Shown here piece after piece: positions 52,806 to 63,187 of a stretch of DNA of 64,000 bases (position 1 is the stretch's first letter; each line of letters opens with the position of its first letter). The notes under the pieces are model-generated. The model was given only the letters and a program-made list of their open reading frames with translations, made no database searches and had not been told where the DNA came from. Source of the DNA: Streptomyces showdoensis (GTDB taxonomy: Bacteria; Actinomycetota; Actinomycetes; Streptomycetales; Streptomycetaceae); NCBI RefSeq assembly GCF_039535475.1, contig NZ_BAAAXG010000026.1, positions 4,260,197-4,324,196 of the forward strand. Reading direction: 5' to 3'. The translations under genes were made by a program, and so were the position numbers.

Positions 52806-55163
52806 CTAGCAGGCGCCCTGGTCCTTCCAGACGCCCCACTGGCCGGTCGTGCCCGGCTCCTCGTTCTGCGTCCACCACTGGGCGAGCCACTTGTGGCCCT
52901 TGTGGGAGACGACGTTGTTCGCGTTGTAGATCGTGCCTGCCACGTACGCCGGGGCGGTGCAGCCGGTGGGCGGCGTCGTCGGCGGCGTGGTGGGCGGGGT
53001 GGTCGGGGGAGTCGTCGGCGGGGTGGTCGGCGGCGTGGTCGCGCCCGGCTCCACCAGGGTCGTGCCGCGCGCCAGGTCACCGGCGAGGGCGTAGACGGTT
53101 CCGTTGACGGTGACCGTCCAGTTCGACGGCGTGGAGACCGGCAGGTAGTAGTTGAACGCCAGGTCCACGGTCGCGCCGGGGGCCAGCGACTGCCAGGCCG
53201 GGAGCTTCAGGGAGACCCGGTGGAAGTCGCCCTTCAGGCCGCCCACGTTGCTGCCGGTGTGGTCGCTGCTGATCACCTTGGTGCCGAAGCCGGACTGGTC
53301 GGAGGCGTTGTTCGGGGCCGAGGTCGAGTAGTCGAACTGGAACTCGGTGCCGCCGGGCAGCGTGGTCTGCGTGTTGTTGGTGATCTTGATCTTCGGGGTG
53401 ATCGGGTAGTTGGAGTCACCCAGCTTGAACTCGGCGAACTCGACGCCCACGTTCACGGCCTGGGTCGGCAGCGTCGCGTTGGACTTCTTCGCGCCGTACG
53501 GGGTGGCCGCCTTGAACTTGTCGTACATCAGCGAGGTGAGCGTGGAGCCCATCTCGTACTGGTTCTTCGTGGCGTTCCAGGCGTAGTCGCCGGCCATCTC
53601 CCAGACCATGGTGCCGCCGATGCCGCGGCTGACCACGTAGTCGGCCTTGGCGGCCACGGACTGCTCGTCCTCGGTGGAGAGGAAGACCTTCTTCTGGGCG
53701 TTCCACAGCCACGGGGCGACCAGCGTCGAGTCGTACTTGCGGGCGTAGGTGCCGGTCAGCGTGGTGTTCGCGGGGAAGCCGTACTGGGTGACGTAGTCGC
53801 CGACGATCCCCTTCTCCAGGTTCTTGGCGTGCCACATCGGGTTGGATCCGGCGGGCGACTCCTGCCCGTTGGTGTCCTTGTCGTGCCACAGGTTGTCGAT
53901 GCCGGAGGCGCCGTCGCCGCACTTGGTCAGGCCGGAGCCGGCCGGGCAGGTGGTCGCGGTGGCCTTGCCCCACAGGCCGTCGGTGCCGCCCTGCACGTTC
54001 TTGTGGCCGCGGGTGTAGTACGGCAGGCCGATGTTGATCCGGCCGGCCGGCATGGAGCCGCGGAAGTAGTGGTAGGCCCAGTCGGTGTTGAGGTAACCGA
54101 TGTTGCCGTACTGCGAGGAGCCGTAGACGTTGGCGGCGGCGAGCTCGCCGTCCTTGCCGTCGTCGAACAGCGAGGCGTTGGGACCGACGTACTCGTTCCA
54201 GGCGCCGTGCAGGTCGTAGGACATGATGTTGACGTAGTCCAGATACTTCTGCATCTGGAAGGTCTCCATGCCGCGCAGCAGGTAGCCCGAGGAGGGCGCG
54301 GCGACGGTGAGCATGTAGTGCTTGCCGTCGGTGGCGCCGGCCCGGTCCAGCTTCTCGCGGAGCGACTTCATGAGGACGGCGTAGCTCTGCACGAGGCCCG
54401 CGCGGCGCCCGTTGGCGAGCTGCCAGTCGAGCGGGTTGCCCGCGTCCTTCATGGTGGTCGGGTACTCGTAGTCGATGTCGACGCCGTTGAAGCCGTACTT
54501 CCGGATGAAGTCGACGGCGGAGGTGGCGAACGTGTCGATCCCGGCCTGGTTGACCGACCCGTCGGCGTTGGTCGCCATCGAGTAGAAGCCGCCGGAGTTC
54601 ACCCGGGCGCCGTTGTCGTCGAAGTAGCCTCCGGTCTCCGCCCAGCCGCCGACCGAGATCAGCGTCTTGACGTTCGGGTGCTGCTTCTTGAACTTGTTCA
54701 GCAGGTTGAAGTGGCCCTTGTAGGCGTACGCCGGGTCCATCTCGGCGCCCGCGACACCGGGCCAGGTCATCCCGGTGGCGGCGTTGTTCGGTCCGTCGGT
54801 GCCGACGGACAGCTTGTTGTCGCTGCCGATGTGGCCGAAGGCGTAGTTGATGTGGGTGATCTTGTCCCACGGGATGTCCTTGGCGAGGTACGCGGGCTCG
54901 CCGTTCTTTCCGGTCCGCCAGCCGGTGAAGTAGCCGATGACGCGGCGCTGGTGGTCCGCGCCCATCTTCTCGCGGCCCTCGGTGTCGTAGACCGAGCAGT
55001 ACGGGACATCGACGCCGGGCGTCTTGTAGAGCCCGTCGGGGCGACAGGACTCGTTGTCGGCCGCGTACGAGACGCCGCCGGCGGCGAGGGAGCTGATCAG
55101 CAGTCCGGCGACGGCGGCGCCGGAAGCGAGCAGCGCGGCCCTCTTCTTCGTGGGGGACAACAC
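52806..55163 (-). CDS. Secreted GH18 chitinase with C-terminal chitin-binding module
   Basis: The 785-residue precursor starts with a signal peptide (about 1-34; [25 protein letters not shown]), followed by a large GH18 catalytic domain (about 70-570) with SVGGW and the catalytic DxDxE box GVDIDYEYP, general acid about E233. Next come a beta-rich module (about 590-700), a Thr-Pro linker of TTPP repeats, and a C-terminal CBM5/12 chitin-binding domain ([26 protein letters not shown]). It degrades chitin outside the cell. GTG read from 55163 has AGGAGG upstream; a longer in-frame start would translate the promoter. Chitin-type direct repeats overlie the promoter. Confidence 0.93.
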   Translation of the reverse strand: MLSPTKKRAALLASGAAVAGLLISSLAAGGVSYAADNESCRPDGLYKTPGVDVPYCSVYDTEGREKMGADHQRRVIGYFTGWRTGKNGEPAYLAKDIPWDKITHINYAFGHIGSDNKLSVGTDGPNNAATGMTWPGVAGAEMDPAYAYKGHFNLLNKFKKQHPNVKTLISVGGWAETGGYFDDNGARVNSGGFYSMATNADGSVNQAGIDTFATSAVDFIRKYGFNGVDIDYEYPTTMKDAGNPLDWQLANGRRAGLVQSYAVLMKSLREKLDRAGATDGKHYMLTVAAPSSGYLLRGMETFQMQKYLDYVNIMSYDLHGAWNEYVGPNASLFDDGKDGELAAANVYGSSQYGNIGYLNTDWAYHYFRGSMPAGRINIGLPYYTRGHKNVQGGTDGLWGKATATTCPAGSGLTKCGDGASGIDNLWHDKDTNGQESPAGSNPMWHAKNLEKGIVGDYVTQYGFPANTTLTGTYARKYDSTLVAPWLWNAQKKVFLSTEDEQSVAAKADYVVSRGIGGTMVWEMAGDYAWNATKNQYEMGSTLTSLMYDKFKAATPYGAKKSNATLPTQAVNVGVEFAEFKLGDSNYPITPKIKITNNTQTTLPGGTEFQFDYSTSAPNNASDQSGFGTKVISSDHTGSNVGGLKGDFHRVSLKLPAWQSLAPGATVDLAFNYYLPVSTPSNWTVTVNGTVYALAGDLARGTTLVEPGATTPPTTPPTTPPTTPPTTPPTTPPTGCTAPAYVAGTIYNANNVVSHKGHKWLAQWWTQNEEPGTTGQWGVWKDQGAC

Positions 55164-55272
55164 GATCGTTTCCTCCTGGGGAGGTTCAAAAAGCACAACG
55201 AACAAGGGGGTGGGTCGTGTTGGGCCCGTGGAGTGCGCACAACCGGCGGGCCGTACCTCGGAGGTGACACGG

Positions 55273-55301
55273 AGATTAAGAGGACTAGACCAGTGCGTCA
55301 A
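55273..55301 (-). promoter_or_regulatory. Chitinase promoter
   Basis: Read on the minus strand, TTGACG (55301-55296), 17 bases, TAATCT (55278-55273): a near-consensus vegetative promoter about 110 bases upstream of the start. Confidence 0.75.
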
Positions 55302-55314
55302 TAGGTCTGGACCA
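55281..55314 (-). promoter_or_regulatory. Two 12-bp chitinase-type direct repeats over the promoter
   Basis: Minus strand: TGGTCCAGACCT (55314-55303) and TGGTCTAGTCCT (55292-55281). One lies just upstream of the -35 and the other between -35 and -10. Such repeats are the known control element of Streptomyces chitinase genes (chitin induction, glucose repression) and resemble DasR sites. Confidence 0.8.
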
Positions 55315-55423
55315 ACGAAGGATTTCGTGGGATGCTCATGCCAGGTTGTGAGTCAGCCCACAGAGCCCGACCTGTCTGGCCGGTTCCCGGCCGTGGCACA
55401 CTGGCCCTGTATCAGCAGCAGCG

Positions 55424-55540
55424 CACTCCGGGGTCGGTGTAATTCCGAACCGGCGGTATAGTCCGCGACCCGTCCGCAAGCCAGCGGCCGGTTGACCAGG
55501 TGAGATTCCTGGACCGACGGTGAAAGTCCGGATGGGAGGC
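55424..55540 (+). promoter_or_regulatory. FMN riboswitch (RFN element)
   Basis: The conserved RFN blocks occur in order: CTCCGGGGTCGGTG, CCGAACCGGCGGT, AGTCCGCGACCCG, a variable arm, GGTTGACCAGGTG, GATTCCTGGACCGACGG, and GTGAAAGTCCGGATGGGAGG. It senses FMN and represses the downstream rib operon. A further 200 bases separate it from ribD and contain two 6-bp hairpins: CCCCTG/CAGGGG (55557-55571) and CTGTCG/CGACAG (55686-55701). Confidence 0.93.
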
Positions 55541-55738
55541 AGTGCGCGGCGGGCGACCCCTGTCACAGGGGGTGTGCCGGCCGTACGTCCGCTGGTCGCC
55601 GCGACGCCGTACCACCGGCATCGATCGGCGTCCCCAGGGGACCTCCGGCCTCGGCGCACCCTGCGTGAGACGTCGTACCCGCTCTCTGTCGTCATCGACA
55701 GGCCCCGGAGTCCGTGCCCGAAGAGGCAGGAGGACCCG

Positions 55739-56830
55739 GTGGCCACGCCCGCCGACATCACCGCCATGCGGAGCGCCGTCGCGCTCGCCGCCCGCGGTCT
55801 CGGCTCCACCAGCCCCAACCCCGTCGTCGGCTGCGTCATCACCGACGCCTCCGGCCACCCGGTCGGCAGCGGCTACCACCAGCGCGCCGGCGGCCCCCAC
55901 GCCGAGATCCACGCCCTGCGCGAGGCCGGCGTGCTGGCCCGCGGCGGCACCGCGTACGTCACTCTCGAACCCTGCAACCACACCGGTCGCACCGGCCCCT
56001 GCGCCCAGGCCCTGATCGAGGCCGGGATCAGCCGCGTCGAGTACGCGGTCGGCGACCCGAACCCGCAGGCCACCGGCGGTGCCGACACCCTGCGCGCGGC
56101 CGGCGTCGAGGTCCGGCAGGGCCTCCTGGAGGACGAGGCCGAGGCCGGCAACCTGGCCTGGCTCACCTCCGTCCGCCGCGGCCGTCCCTTCGTCCGCTGG
56201 AAGTACGCCGCCACCCTCGACGGCCGGATCGCCGCCGCCGACGGCACCTCCCGCTGGATCAGCTCTGCCGCGTCCCGCAGCGACGTCCACCGGCTGCGCG
56301 CCGAGGCCGACGCCGTCCTCGTCGGCGGCGGGACGCTGCGCGCCGACGACCCGCACCTCGCCGTCCGCGGCATCGAGGAGGCCACCCAGCCCCTGCGGGT
56401 CGCCCTCGACACCCGTGCCACGGTCCCGCCGACCGCCCGCGTCCTGGACGACGCCGCCCCCACCCTCCTCGTCGTGGGGGAGGAGGCCGACACCCGGCAC
56501 CTGCCCGGCGTCGAGGTGCTCCGGCTGCCCCTGCGCGACGGCCGGATCGGCGTCCACGACCTGCTCGACCGGCTGTACGCGCGGGGCGTCCGCTCCGTCC
56601 TCCTCGAAGGCGGCCCCACCCTCGCGGGCTCCTTCGTCGCGGCCGACGCCGTCGACCAGGTCGTCGGCTACCTCGCCCCCGTCCTCCTCGGCGCGGGCCC
56701 GGCCGCCCTCGCCGACGCCGGAATCGGCACCCTCACCGAAGCGTTGCGGCTGCACGTCACCGAGACCGAACGCATCGGACCCGACCTCCGCGTCACCGCC
56801 GTCCCCACCACCACCCCCAAGGGAGCCTGA
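55739..56830 (+). CDS. ribD: Bifunctional riboflavin deaminase/reductase RibD
   Basis: Carries out two steps after GTP cyclohydrolase II. The 363-residue product has the zinc deaminase domain (about 1-145; GPHAEIHAL and EPCNHTGRTGPC) and the NADPH reductase domain (RPFVRWKYAATLDGRIAAADG, SVLLEGGPTLAGSF). GTG 55739 follows an AGGAGG site and gives ATPADITAMRSAVALAARGLG; the frame is open further upstream through the leader, but that extension has no family match. Confidence 0.94.
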   Translation: MATPADITAMRSAVALAARGLGSTSPNPVVGCVITDASGHPVGSGYHQRAGGPHAEIHALREAGVLARGGTAYVTLEPCNHTGRTGPCAQALIEAGISRVEYAVGDPNPQATGGADTLRAAGVEVRQGLLEDEAEAGNLAWLTSVRRGRPFVRWKYAATLDGRIAAADGTSRWISSAASRSDVHRLRAEADAVLVGGGTLRADDPHLAVRGIEEATQPLRVALDTRATVPPTARVLDDAAPTLLVVGEEADTRHLPGVEVLRLPLRDGRIGVHDLLDRLYARGVRSVLLEGGPTLAGSFVAADAVDQVVGYLAPVLLGAGPAALADAGIGTLTEALRLHVTETERIGPDLRVTAVPTTTPKGA

Positions 56831-56832
56831 CC

Positions 56833-57441
56833 GTGTTCACCGGAATCGTCGAAGAGCTGGGTGAGGTCGTCGCCGTCGAGCAGCTGGCGGACGCCTCCCG
56901 TTTCCGGCTGCGGGGCCCCCTGGTCACGCAGGACGCCAAGCACGGCGACTCGATCGCGGTCAACGGCGTCTGTCTCACGGTCGTCGAGCACGGCGACGGG
57001 GAGTTCACCGCCGACGTGATGGCCGAGACGCTCAAGCGCTCCTCGCTCGGCGCCCTGGAGGTCGGCTCCCGGGTCAACCTGGAGCGCCCCATGGCCGTCG
57101 GCGACCGCCTCGGCGGCCACATCGTCCAGGGCCACGTGGACGGCACCGGCACCGTCCTGGAGCGGACCCCGTCCGAGCACTGGGAGCTCGTCAAGGTCGG
57201 CCTGCCCGCCCACCTCTCGCGCTACGTCGTCGAGAAGGGCTCGATCACGGTCGACGGCGTCAGCCTCACCGTCGTCGACGCCGCCGCCGACTACTTCACC
57301 ATCAGCCTCATCCCCACCACCCTCGCCCTGACCACGCTCGGCATCAAGCAGCCCGGCGCCCCGGTCAACCTCGAGGTCGACGTCATCGCCAAGTACGTCG
57401 AGCGCCTGCTCGGCCCGAACGCTCAGGAGAACGTCAAGTGA
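56833..57441 (+). CDS. ribE: Riboflavin synthase alpha chain
   Basis: Dismutates two 6,7-dimethyl-8-ribityllumazines to riboflavin. The 202-residue product has the duplicated barrel ([21 protein letters not shown] and VDGVSLTVV repeats; [12 protein letters not shown]). It begins two bases after the ribD stop and overlaps ribM. Confidence 0.95.
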   Translation: MFTGIVEELGEVVAVEQLADASRFRLRGPLVTQDAKHGDSIAVNGVCLTVVEHGDGEFTADVMAETLKRSSLGALEVGSRVNLERPMAVGDRLGGHIVQGHVDGTGTVLERTPSEHWELVKVGLPAHLSRYVVEKGSITVDGVSLTVVDAAADYFTISLIPTTLALTTLGIKQPGAPVNLEVDVIAKYVERLLGPNAQENVK

Positions 57442-58079
57442 ACTGGCTCAACTCCGAGGCGTTCAGCGCCTTCGGCCAGCACATCATGTGGTCCGACATG
57501 ATCGGCAACACGATCGGCCTCGTCGCCCTGGCCCTCGGCTGGCGCCGCTCCGTCCTCACCTGGCCCGCCCAGCTGCTCTCCGGCCTCATCCTGGTCGGCG
57601 CCTACGCCTCCGCCCACCTCAGCGGCGGCGTCGGCAAGCAGCTCCTGGTCATCGGCGTGGCCGCCTGGGGCTGGCGCCAGTGGAGCCGCGGCCGGCAGCA
57701 GGCCCAGGACGGCTCCATCGCGGTCCGCTTCGCCACCTGGAAGGAGCGCGGGCTGCTGCTCGCCGGCGCGGCCCTCGGCACCCTCGCCGTCGGCGGCCTC
57801 TTCACCCTCTACCCGTCGCTCTCCTGGAGCCCCTGGGCCGACGCGTACATCTTCGTCGGCACCCTCGTCGCGATGGTCGCCCAGGCCCGCGGCCTGGTCG
57901 AGTTCTGGTTCGCCTGGCTCCTCGTCGACCTGGTCGGCGTCCCGCTCGCCTTCAACAGCGGCCTCGCCTTCTCCGGCCTGGTCTACGTCATCTACTTCGC
58001 CCTCGTCATCTGGGGCATGCGCGACTGGTGGCTCCGGACGCGCACCGCTCCCACCGCTCTGGAAGGAGCCCACGCATGA
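57438..58079 (+). CDS. ribM: PnuC-family riboflavin transporter RibM
   Basis: A 213-residue membrane protein with about seven helices and the PnuC-family layout ([17 protein letters not shown], Trp-rich [25 protein letters not shown]). PnuC relatives inside riboflavin operons of Streptomyces and Corynebacterium import riboflavin (RibM/PnuX), and S. davawensis RibM also takes up roseoflavin. GTG 57438 overlaps ribE; the stop overlaps ribBA. Confidence 0.87.
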   Translation: MNWLNSEAFSAFGQHIMWSDMIGNTIGLVALALGWRRSVLTWPAQLLSGLILVGAYASAHLSGGVGKQLLVIGVAAWGWRQWSRGRQQAQDGSIAVRFATWKERGLLLAGAALGTLAVGGLFTLYPSLSWSPWADAYIFVGTLVAMVAQARGLVEFWFAWLLVDLVGVPLAFNSGLAFSGLVYVIYFALVIWGMRDWWLRTRTAPTALEGAHA

Positions 58080-59362
58080 GTGCCCTGCCTGCGCTGCCTC
58101 TCTGGGACGCCGCCGACCTCGCCCTCGACCCGGTCGAGCAGGCCATCCGCGACATCGCCGCGGGCCGCCCCGTCGTCGTCGTGGACGACGCGGACCGCGA
58201 GAACGAGGGCGACCTCGTCATCGCCGCCGAGAAGGCCACCCCCGAGGTCGTCGCCTTCATGATGAGCGAGTGCCGCGGCCTGATCTGCGCCCCCATGGAG
58301 GGGGAGGAGCTGGAACGCCTCCGGCTGCCGCAGATGGTCGACCACAACACCGAGTCCATGCAGACCGCCTTCACCGTCTCCGTGGACGCGAGCGCCGCCC
58401 ACGGCGTCACCACCGGCATCTCCGCCGCCGACCGCGCCACCACGCTGCGCATGCTGGCGAGCGGCGAGCACGAGCCCGGCGACTTCGTCCGCCCCGGCCA
58501 CGTCTTCCCGCTGCGCGCCAAGCCCGGCGGCGTCCTGGTCCGCAACGGGCACACCGAGGCCGCCGTCGACCTGGCCCGCCTGGCCGGGCTGCGCCCGGCC
58601 GGCGCGATCGTCGAGATCGCCGGCGAGGACGGGGTGATGCTCCGGCTGCCCGAGCTGATCCCCTTCGCCCGCAAGCACGGCCTGACGATCATCTCCATCG
58701 AGGACCTGATCGCCTACCGCCGCTCCGCCGAGCCGACCGTCCGCCGCGAGGCCGAGGTCCAGCTGCCCACCGCACACGGCGAGTTCACCGCGTACGGCTA
58801 CCGCTCCACCGTCGACGGCGTCGAGCACGTCGCCCTCGTGCACGGCGAGATCGGCGCGGGCGAGGACGTCCTGGTCCGGGTCCACTCCGAGTGCCTGACC
58901 GGCGACATCTTCCACTCCCTGCGCTGCGACTGCGGTCCCCAGCTCCAGGCATCCATGGACCGCATCACCGAGGCCGGCCGCGGCGTCGTCGTCTATCTGC
59001 GGGGCCACGAGGGCCGCGGCATCGGCCTGCTGTCCAAGCTGCGCGCCTACGAGCTCCAGGAGCGCGGCCGCGACACCCTCGACGCCAACCTGGAGCTGGG
59101 ACTGCCCGCCGACGCCCGCGACTACGCGGCCGGCGCGCAGATCCTCGCCGACCTCGGGGTCCGCAGCCTGCGGCTGATGACCAACAACCCCGACAAGATC
59201 GACGCCCTCACCCGGCACGGCCTCACCGTCGAGGGCCGCGAGCCCATGCCGGTCCAGGCGGGCGAGCACAACCTCCGCTACCTGCGCACCAAGCGCGACC
59301 GGATGGGCCACGACCTGCCCTGGCTGGACGGCTCCTCGGGCTCCACCTGCGACAACCAGTAA
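58076..59362 (+). CDS. ribBA: Bifunctional DHBP synthase / GTP cyclohydrolase II
   Basis: Feeds both branches of riboflavin synthesis. Of 428 residues, about 1-215 are the DHBP synthase ([44 protein letters not shown]) and about 216-428 the GTP cyclohydrolase II, with the zinc Cys set in [17 protein letters not shown] and [13 protein letters not shown] 58076 overlaps the ribM stop. Confidence 0.95.
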   Translation: MSALPALPLWDAADLALDPVEQAIRDIAAGRPVVVVDDADRENEGDLVIAAEKATPEVVAFMMSECRGLICAPMEGEELERLRLPQMVDHNTESMQTAFTVSVDASAAHGVTTGISAADRATTLRMLASGEHEPGDFVRPGHVFPLRAKPGGVLVRNGHTEAAVDLARLAGLRPAGAIVEIAGEDGVMLRLPELIPFARKHGLTIISIEDLIAYRRSAEPTVRREAEVQLPTAHGEFTAYGYRSTVDGVEHVALVHGEIGAGEDVLVRVHSECLTGDIFHSLRCDCGPQLQASMDRITEAGRGVVVYLRGHEGRGIGLLSKLRAYELQERGRDTLDANLELGLPADARDYAAGAQILADLGVRSLRLMTNNPDKIDALTRHGLTVEGREPMPVQAGEHNLRYLRTKRDRMGHDLPWLDGSSGSTCDNQ

Positions 59363-59411
59363 TCCCCTCCGTAGACGCAGTACGTACGACCGATCACCGG
59401 CAAGGAGAAAC

Positions 59412-59897
59412 ATGAGCGGCAAGGGCGCACCCGTCCTCAGCGTGAAGAACTGCGGCGACCTCCGGGTCGCGGTCATCGCGGCCCAGTGGCACGAGAAGAT
59501 CATGGACGGTCTCGTGGACGGCGCGCTGCGGGCCCTGAGCGAACTCGGCATCGAGGAGCCCACCCTGCTCCGCGTCCCCGGCAGCTTCGAGCTCCCGGTC
59601 GTGGCGAAGGTACTCGCCGGTCGCGGTTACGATGCCATCGTGGCGCTCGGCGTCGTCATCCGCGGCGGAACGCCGCACTTCGAGTACGTGTGCCAGGGCG
59701 TCACCCACGGCCTCACCCAGGTCTCGATCGACACCGGCGTACCCGTCGGATTCGGCGTCCTGACCGTCGACAACGAGGAGCAGGCCCTGGACCGGGCCGG
59801 CCTCGAAGGATCCTCCGAGGACAAGGGCCACGAGGCCGTCACCGCCGCCGTCGCCACCGCGACCACGCTGCGGACGGTCAGCGAACCCTGGCGCTGA
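59412..59897 (+). CDS. ribH: 6,7-dimethyl-8-ribityllumazine synthase
   Basis: Condenses the two riboflavin precursors and forms icosahedral or pentameric shells. The 161-residue product has [15 protein letters not shown], the [14 protein letters not shown] loop with the catalytic His, and [22 protein letters not shown] precedes the ATG. It is the last gene of the rib operon. Confidence 0.95.
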   Translation: MSGKGAPVLSVKNCGDLRVAVIAAQWHEKIMDGLVDGALRALSELGIEEPTLLRVPGSFELPVVAKVLAGRGYDAIVALGVVIRGGTPHFEYVCQGVTHGLTQVSIDTGVPVGFGVLTVDNEEQALDRAGLEGSSEDKGHEAVTAAVATATTLRTVSEPWR

Positions 59898-59931
59898 GTG
59901 GTGCCTGCCCACCGCGTACTCTAAGGACATC

Positions 59932-60205
59932 ATGGCGAACAAAACCTTCGAAGAGCTCTTCGCCGAGCTCAAGCTCAAGGCCGAGACCGGCGACCCGGCG
60001 ACCTCCCGTACCGCGGAACTGGTCGGCAAGGGCGTCCATGCCATCGGCAAGAAGGTCGTCGAGGAGGCCGCCGAGGTCTGGATGGCCGCCGAGTACGAGG
60101 GCAAGGAAGCCGCCGCCGAGGAGATCTCGCAGCTGCTGTACCACGTCCAGGTGATGATGGTCGCCCCGCGGGATCTCGCTCGACGACGTCTACTCCCATC
60201 TCTGA
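59932..60205 (+). CDS. hisE: Phosphoribosyl-ATP pyrophosphatase HisE, C-terminus frameshifted
   Basis: Second step of histidine synthesis. The frame gives [52 protein letters not shown] and [16 protein letters not shown], the MazG-like HisE core with its acidic metal residues. It then slips: one extra C in 60164-60167 replaces the expected end [12 protein letters not shown], whose stop is at 60203-60205. Corrected length is 90 residues. Uncorrected, the frame runs on into hisG as a false fusion. Confidence 0.9.
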
Positions 60206-60258
60206 GCGCTCGAGCACCGAAACACTCCCTTACACCTGAGGCAAAGGAAGCCCGTCCC

Positions 60259-61108
60259 ATGCTGCGCATCGCCGTCCCCAACAAGGGTTCTCTCTCCGGA
60301 CCTGCGATGGCAATGCTCCATGAGGCGGGCTACCGGCAGCGCAAGGAGTCCAAGGAACTCGTCGTCGTCGACCCGGACAACGAGGTGGAGTTCTTCTACC
60401 TCCGCCCGAAGGACATCGCGATCTACGTGGCGTCCGGCCGGCTCGACATCGGCATCACCGGCCGCGACCTGCTCCTGGACTCCGGCGCCAACGCCGAGGA
60501 GATCCTGCCGCTGAACTTCGGCCGGTCCACCTTCCGTTACGCCACCCGCCCGGGCACCGCGAACGGCCCCGAGGACTTCCAGGGGATGACGATCGCCACC
60601 TCCTACGAGGGCATCGTCGCCAAGCACCTCGCCGAGCAGGGCGTCGACGCCTCCGTCGTGCACCTCGACGGCGCCGTCGAGACCGCGATCCAGCTGGGCG
60701 TCGCCCCAGATCATCGCGGACGTCGTCGAGACCGGCACCAGCCTGCGCAACGCGGGCCTGGAGGTCATCGGCGAGCCGATCCTCACCTCCGAGGCCACCG
60801 TCATCCGCCGCACCGGCGCACCGACCGACGACCCGAAGGTCCAGCAGTTCCTGCGCCGCCTCCAGGGCGTCCTGGTCGCCCGCTCGTACGTGATGATGGA
60901 CTACGACTGCCGCGCCGAGCACCTGGAGCAGGCCGTCGCCCTCACCCCCGGCCTGGAGTCGCCCACCGTCTCGCCGCTGCACAACGAGGGCTGGGTCGCG
61001 GTCCGCGCCATGGTCCCCGCCAAGGAGGCGCAGAAGGTCATGGACGACCTGTACGAGCTGGGCGCCCGTGCCATCCTCACCACGGCCATCCACGCCTGCC
61101 GCCTCTGA
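60259..61108 (+). CDS. hisG: ATP phosphoribosyltransferase HisG (long form), interrupted by a frameshift
   Basis: First, feedback-controlled step of histidine synthesis. The first 149 residues ([39 protein letters not shown]) are in one frame. The rest, including [18 protein letters not shown] and the C-terminal regulatory domain ([13 protein letters not shown]), is in the next. Removing one C from 60704-60707 restores about 282 residues, the usual long-form length. Likely a base-call error. Confidence 0.92.
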
Positions 61109-61168
61109 CCCCGACCGCCGGCGGGCGTCCGACAGGGGTGCCCGCAGGAAACCGCGCAAGGAACCCGC

Positions 61169-61621
61169 ATGTCCGAGTCCACCGCATCCGCCCTCCCGGT
61201 CACCTTCCGGCCCGCCCGCACCCGGATCGTGCTGCTGACCGTCGGGGTGGCGATGTTCGTCGTCATCACCACCGTCGGGATGATGCTGGAGAAGCTCGGA
61301 CCGGGGGAGCGGGCCAGCTTCGTCTTCACCGCCGCGCTCTTCCTGGGCGTCCTGGTGCTGCTGAGCCGCCCCAAGGTCGTCGCCGACGCGCAGGGCGTCA
61401 CGGTCGTCAACATCACCCGGACGCGCCGACTCGCGTGGGCCGAGATCCTCAAGGTCAACCTGCGCCCCGGCGACCCCTGGGTCTTCCTCGACCTGAGCGA
61501 CGGCACCAGCATGCCCGCCCTCGGCATCCAGCCCGGGATCGCCAAGGAGTCGGCGATCCGCGACGCCCGCGCGCTGCGCGCCCTCGCCGACAGCCACGGG
61601 AGCGGCAGCGAGACGTCCTGA
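61169..61621 (+). CDS. PH-domain-containing small membrane protein
   Basis: A 150-residue protein with two hydrophobic helices (about 21-38 [18 protein letters not shown], and about 52-66) and a bacterial PH-like C-terminal domain ([43 protein letters not shown]). It follows hisG in the conserved streptomycete order. Function unknown. Confidence 0.8.
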   Translation: MSESTASALPVTFRPARTRIVLLTVGVAMFVVITTVGMMLEKLGPGERASFVFTAALFLGVLVLLSRPKVVADAQGVTVVNITRTRRLAWAEILKVNLRPGDPWVFLDLSDGTSMPALGIQPGIAKESAIRDARALRALADSHGSGSETS

Positions 61622-61687
61622 CACCCGGTCGCGTCCCCCATACGGGGCCGACCCCCTGCCCCCGGCGGCACGGGCGTGACTACTCTT

Positions 61688-61719
61688 GAGGCGGCGGTGC
61701 CGAGCGGCACCGCCGCCTC
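61688..61719 (+). terminator. Perfect 14-bp hairpin before the CNNM genes
   Basis: GAGGCGGCGGTGCC pairs with GGCACCGCCGCCTC around GAGC. It probably ends the hisE-hisG-PH transcript. Confidence 0.75.
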
Positions 61720-61843
61720 GCACGTGCAGGGCCGCCCGCCGGCGGCCCCGCGGGGCAGCCCTTCGACCCGAGGAGTGACTCCCTCCGGCAATGGACGGAT
61801 CGTCCGGTAGTACCTGCGCCGCCCCCTCACCCGAGGCGGCGGC

Positions 61844-63187
61844 ATGATCGTCTCGCTCCTGCTGCTCGCCGCAGCCTTCCTGCTGATCCTCGCCAACGGC
61901 TTCTTCGTGGCGGCCGAGTTCGGCCTCGTCACCGTGGAACGTCCCGAGGCCGAACGGGCCGCGGCCGAAGGCGACCGGCGGGCCCGCACCGTCGTCAAGG
62001 CGCTGCGCGAGCTGTCCTTCCAGCTCTCCGGCACCCAGCTCGGCATCACCATCACCTCGCTCGTCACCGGCATGCTCGCCGAGCCCGCGCTCGCCCGGCT
62101 GCTCGACGGGCCGCTCAGCGCGACCGGGCTCCCCGCGGGGGCCGTCTCCGGCATCGCGGTGGTCGTCGGCATGCTGCTGGCCTCCGCCGTCCAGATGGTG
62201 GTCGGCGAGCTCGTCCCCAAGAACTGGGCGGTCTCCCGGCCGCTCCAGGTGGCCCGCTTCGTCGCCGGACCGCAGCACGTCTTCTCCTCGCTGTTCCGGC
62301 CGGTGATCGCCCTGCTCAACCGGGTCGCCAACCGGCTGGTCCGGCTGTTCGGCGTGGAACCCACCGACGAGCTCGACTCGGTCCGCACCCCCGGGGAGCT
62401 GGTCTCCCTCGCCCGGCACTCGGCCCTGGCCGGCGCCCTCGAACAGGACACCGCCGACCTCTTCGTGCGGACCCTGTCGCTCGGCGGGCTCACCGCCGAA
62501 CAGGTGATGACCCCGCGGGTGAAGATGAGCGCCCTGCAGTCGGACGCCACCGCGGCCGACGTCCTCAACCTCACCCGGGCCACCGGCCTGTCCCGCTTCC
62601 CCGTCTACCGCGAGCGGATCGACGAGATCGTCGGCATGGTCCACCTCAAGGACGCCCTCGCCGTCGTCCCGCACGAGCGGCACCGGGTCCCCGTGGGCCC
62701 GGATCGCCGTCCCGCCGCTGCTCGTCCCCGAGTCGCTGCCCGCCCAGGCGCTCCTGGAGCGGCTGCGCCGCGAGCAGCCGATCGCGGTCGTCGTCGACGA
62801 GTACGGCTGGGCACCGCCGGGGTGGTCACCCTGGAGGACATCGTCGAGGAGCTCGTCGGCGAGGTGCGCGACGAGCACGACACCGCCGCCGACGAACGGC
62901 CCGAACTGGCCGCCGTCCCCTCGGAGGACGGCCAGCCGGCCTGGGAGGCCGACGGCTCCTGCCGGGGTGCACACCCTGCACCGGATAGGACTCGACGTGC
63001 CCGACGGGCCGTACGAGACGGTCGCCGGGCTCGTCGCCGATCTCCTCGGGCGGATCCCCGCCCCGGGCGACCGGGCGAACATCCCCGGCTGGCGGCTCTC
63101 GGTGCGCCAGGTGGACCGCTACCGCGCCGAACGGGTGCGCATCACGCGCACCGCCCCGGTGCCCGTCGGCGCGGAGGCGTCCGATGA
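61844..63187 (+). CDS. Hemolysin-family (CNNM/CBS/CorC) membrane protein, several frameshifts
   Basis: Family members are membrane proteins with a DUF21/CNNM transmembrane domain (about 1-190; ANGFFVAAEFGLVTVERPEAER, VGELVPKNWAV), a CBS pair (QVMTPRVKMSAL; GTAGVVTLEDIVEELVGE) and a CorC_HlyC domain; several affect Mg or Co transport. The frame is broken by an extra G at 62695-62697, two extra bases (TG) at 62808-62809, and an extra G at 62964-62967. After the last, the real sequence continues as VHTLHRIGLDVPDGPYETVAG in another frame. The exact C-terminus is uncertain; a TGA overlapping the next ATG (63184) is the expected end. Confidence 0.8.
   Translation: MIVSLLLLAAAFLLILANGFFVAAEFGLVTVERPEAERAAAEGDRRARTVVKALRELSFQLSGTQLGITITSLVTGMLAEPALARLLDGPLSATGLPAGAVSGIAVVVGMLLASAVQMVVGELVPKNWAVSRPLQVARFVAGPQHVFSSLFRPVIALLNRVANRLVRLFGVEPTDELDSVRTPGELVSLARHSALAGALEQDTADLFVRTLSLGGLTAEQVMTPRVKMSALQSDATAADVLNLTRATGLSRFPVYRERIDEIVGMVHLKDALAVVPHERHRVPVGPDRRPAAARPRVAARPGAPGAAAPRAADRGRRRRVRLGTAGVVTLEDIVEELVGEVRDEHDTAADERPELAAVPSEDGQPAWEADGSCRGAHPAPDRTRRARRAVRDGRRARRRSPRADPRPGRPGEHPRLAALGAPGGPLPRRTGAHHAHRPGARRRGGVR

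Noticed and set aside
55520..55738. 73-residue N-terminal extension of RibD
   Set aside because: It would translate the riboswitch tail and leader; AGGAGG and the family N-terminus support GTG 55739.
59932..61108. Natural HisE-HisG fusion protein
   Set aside because: The fusion frame exists only because of an extra C in hisE; removing it restores the normal HisE end, stop and a separate hisG ATG with its own family start.
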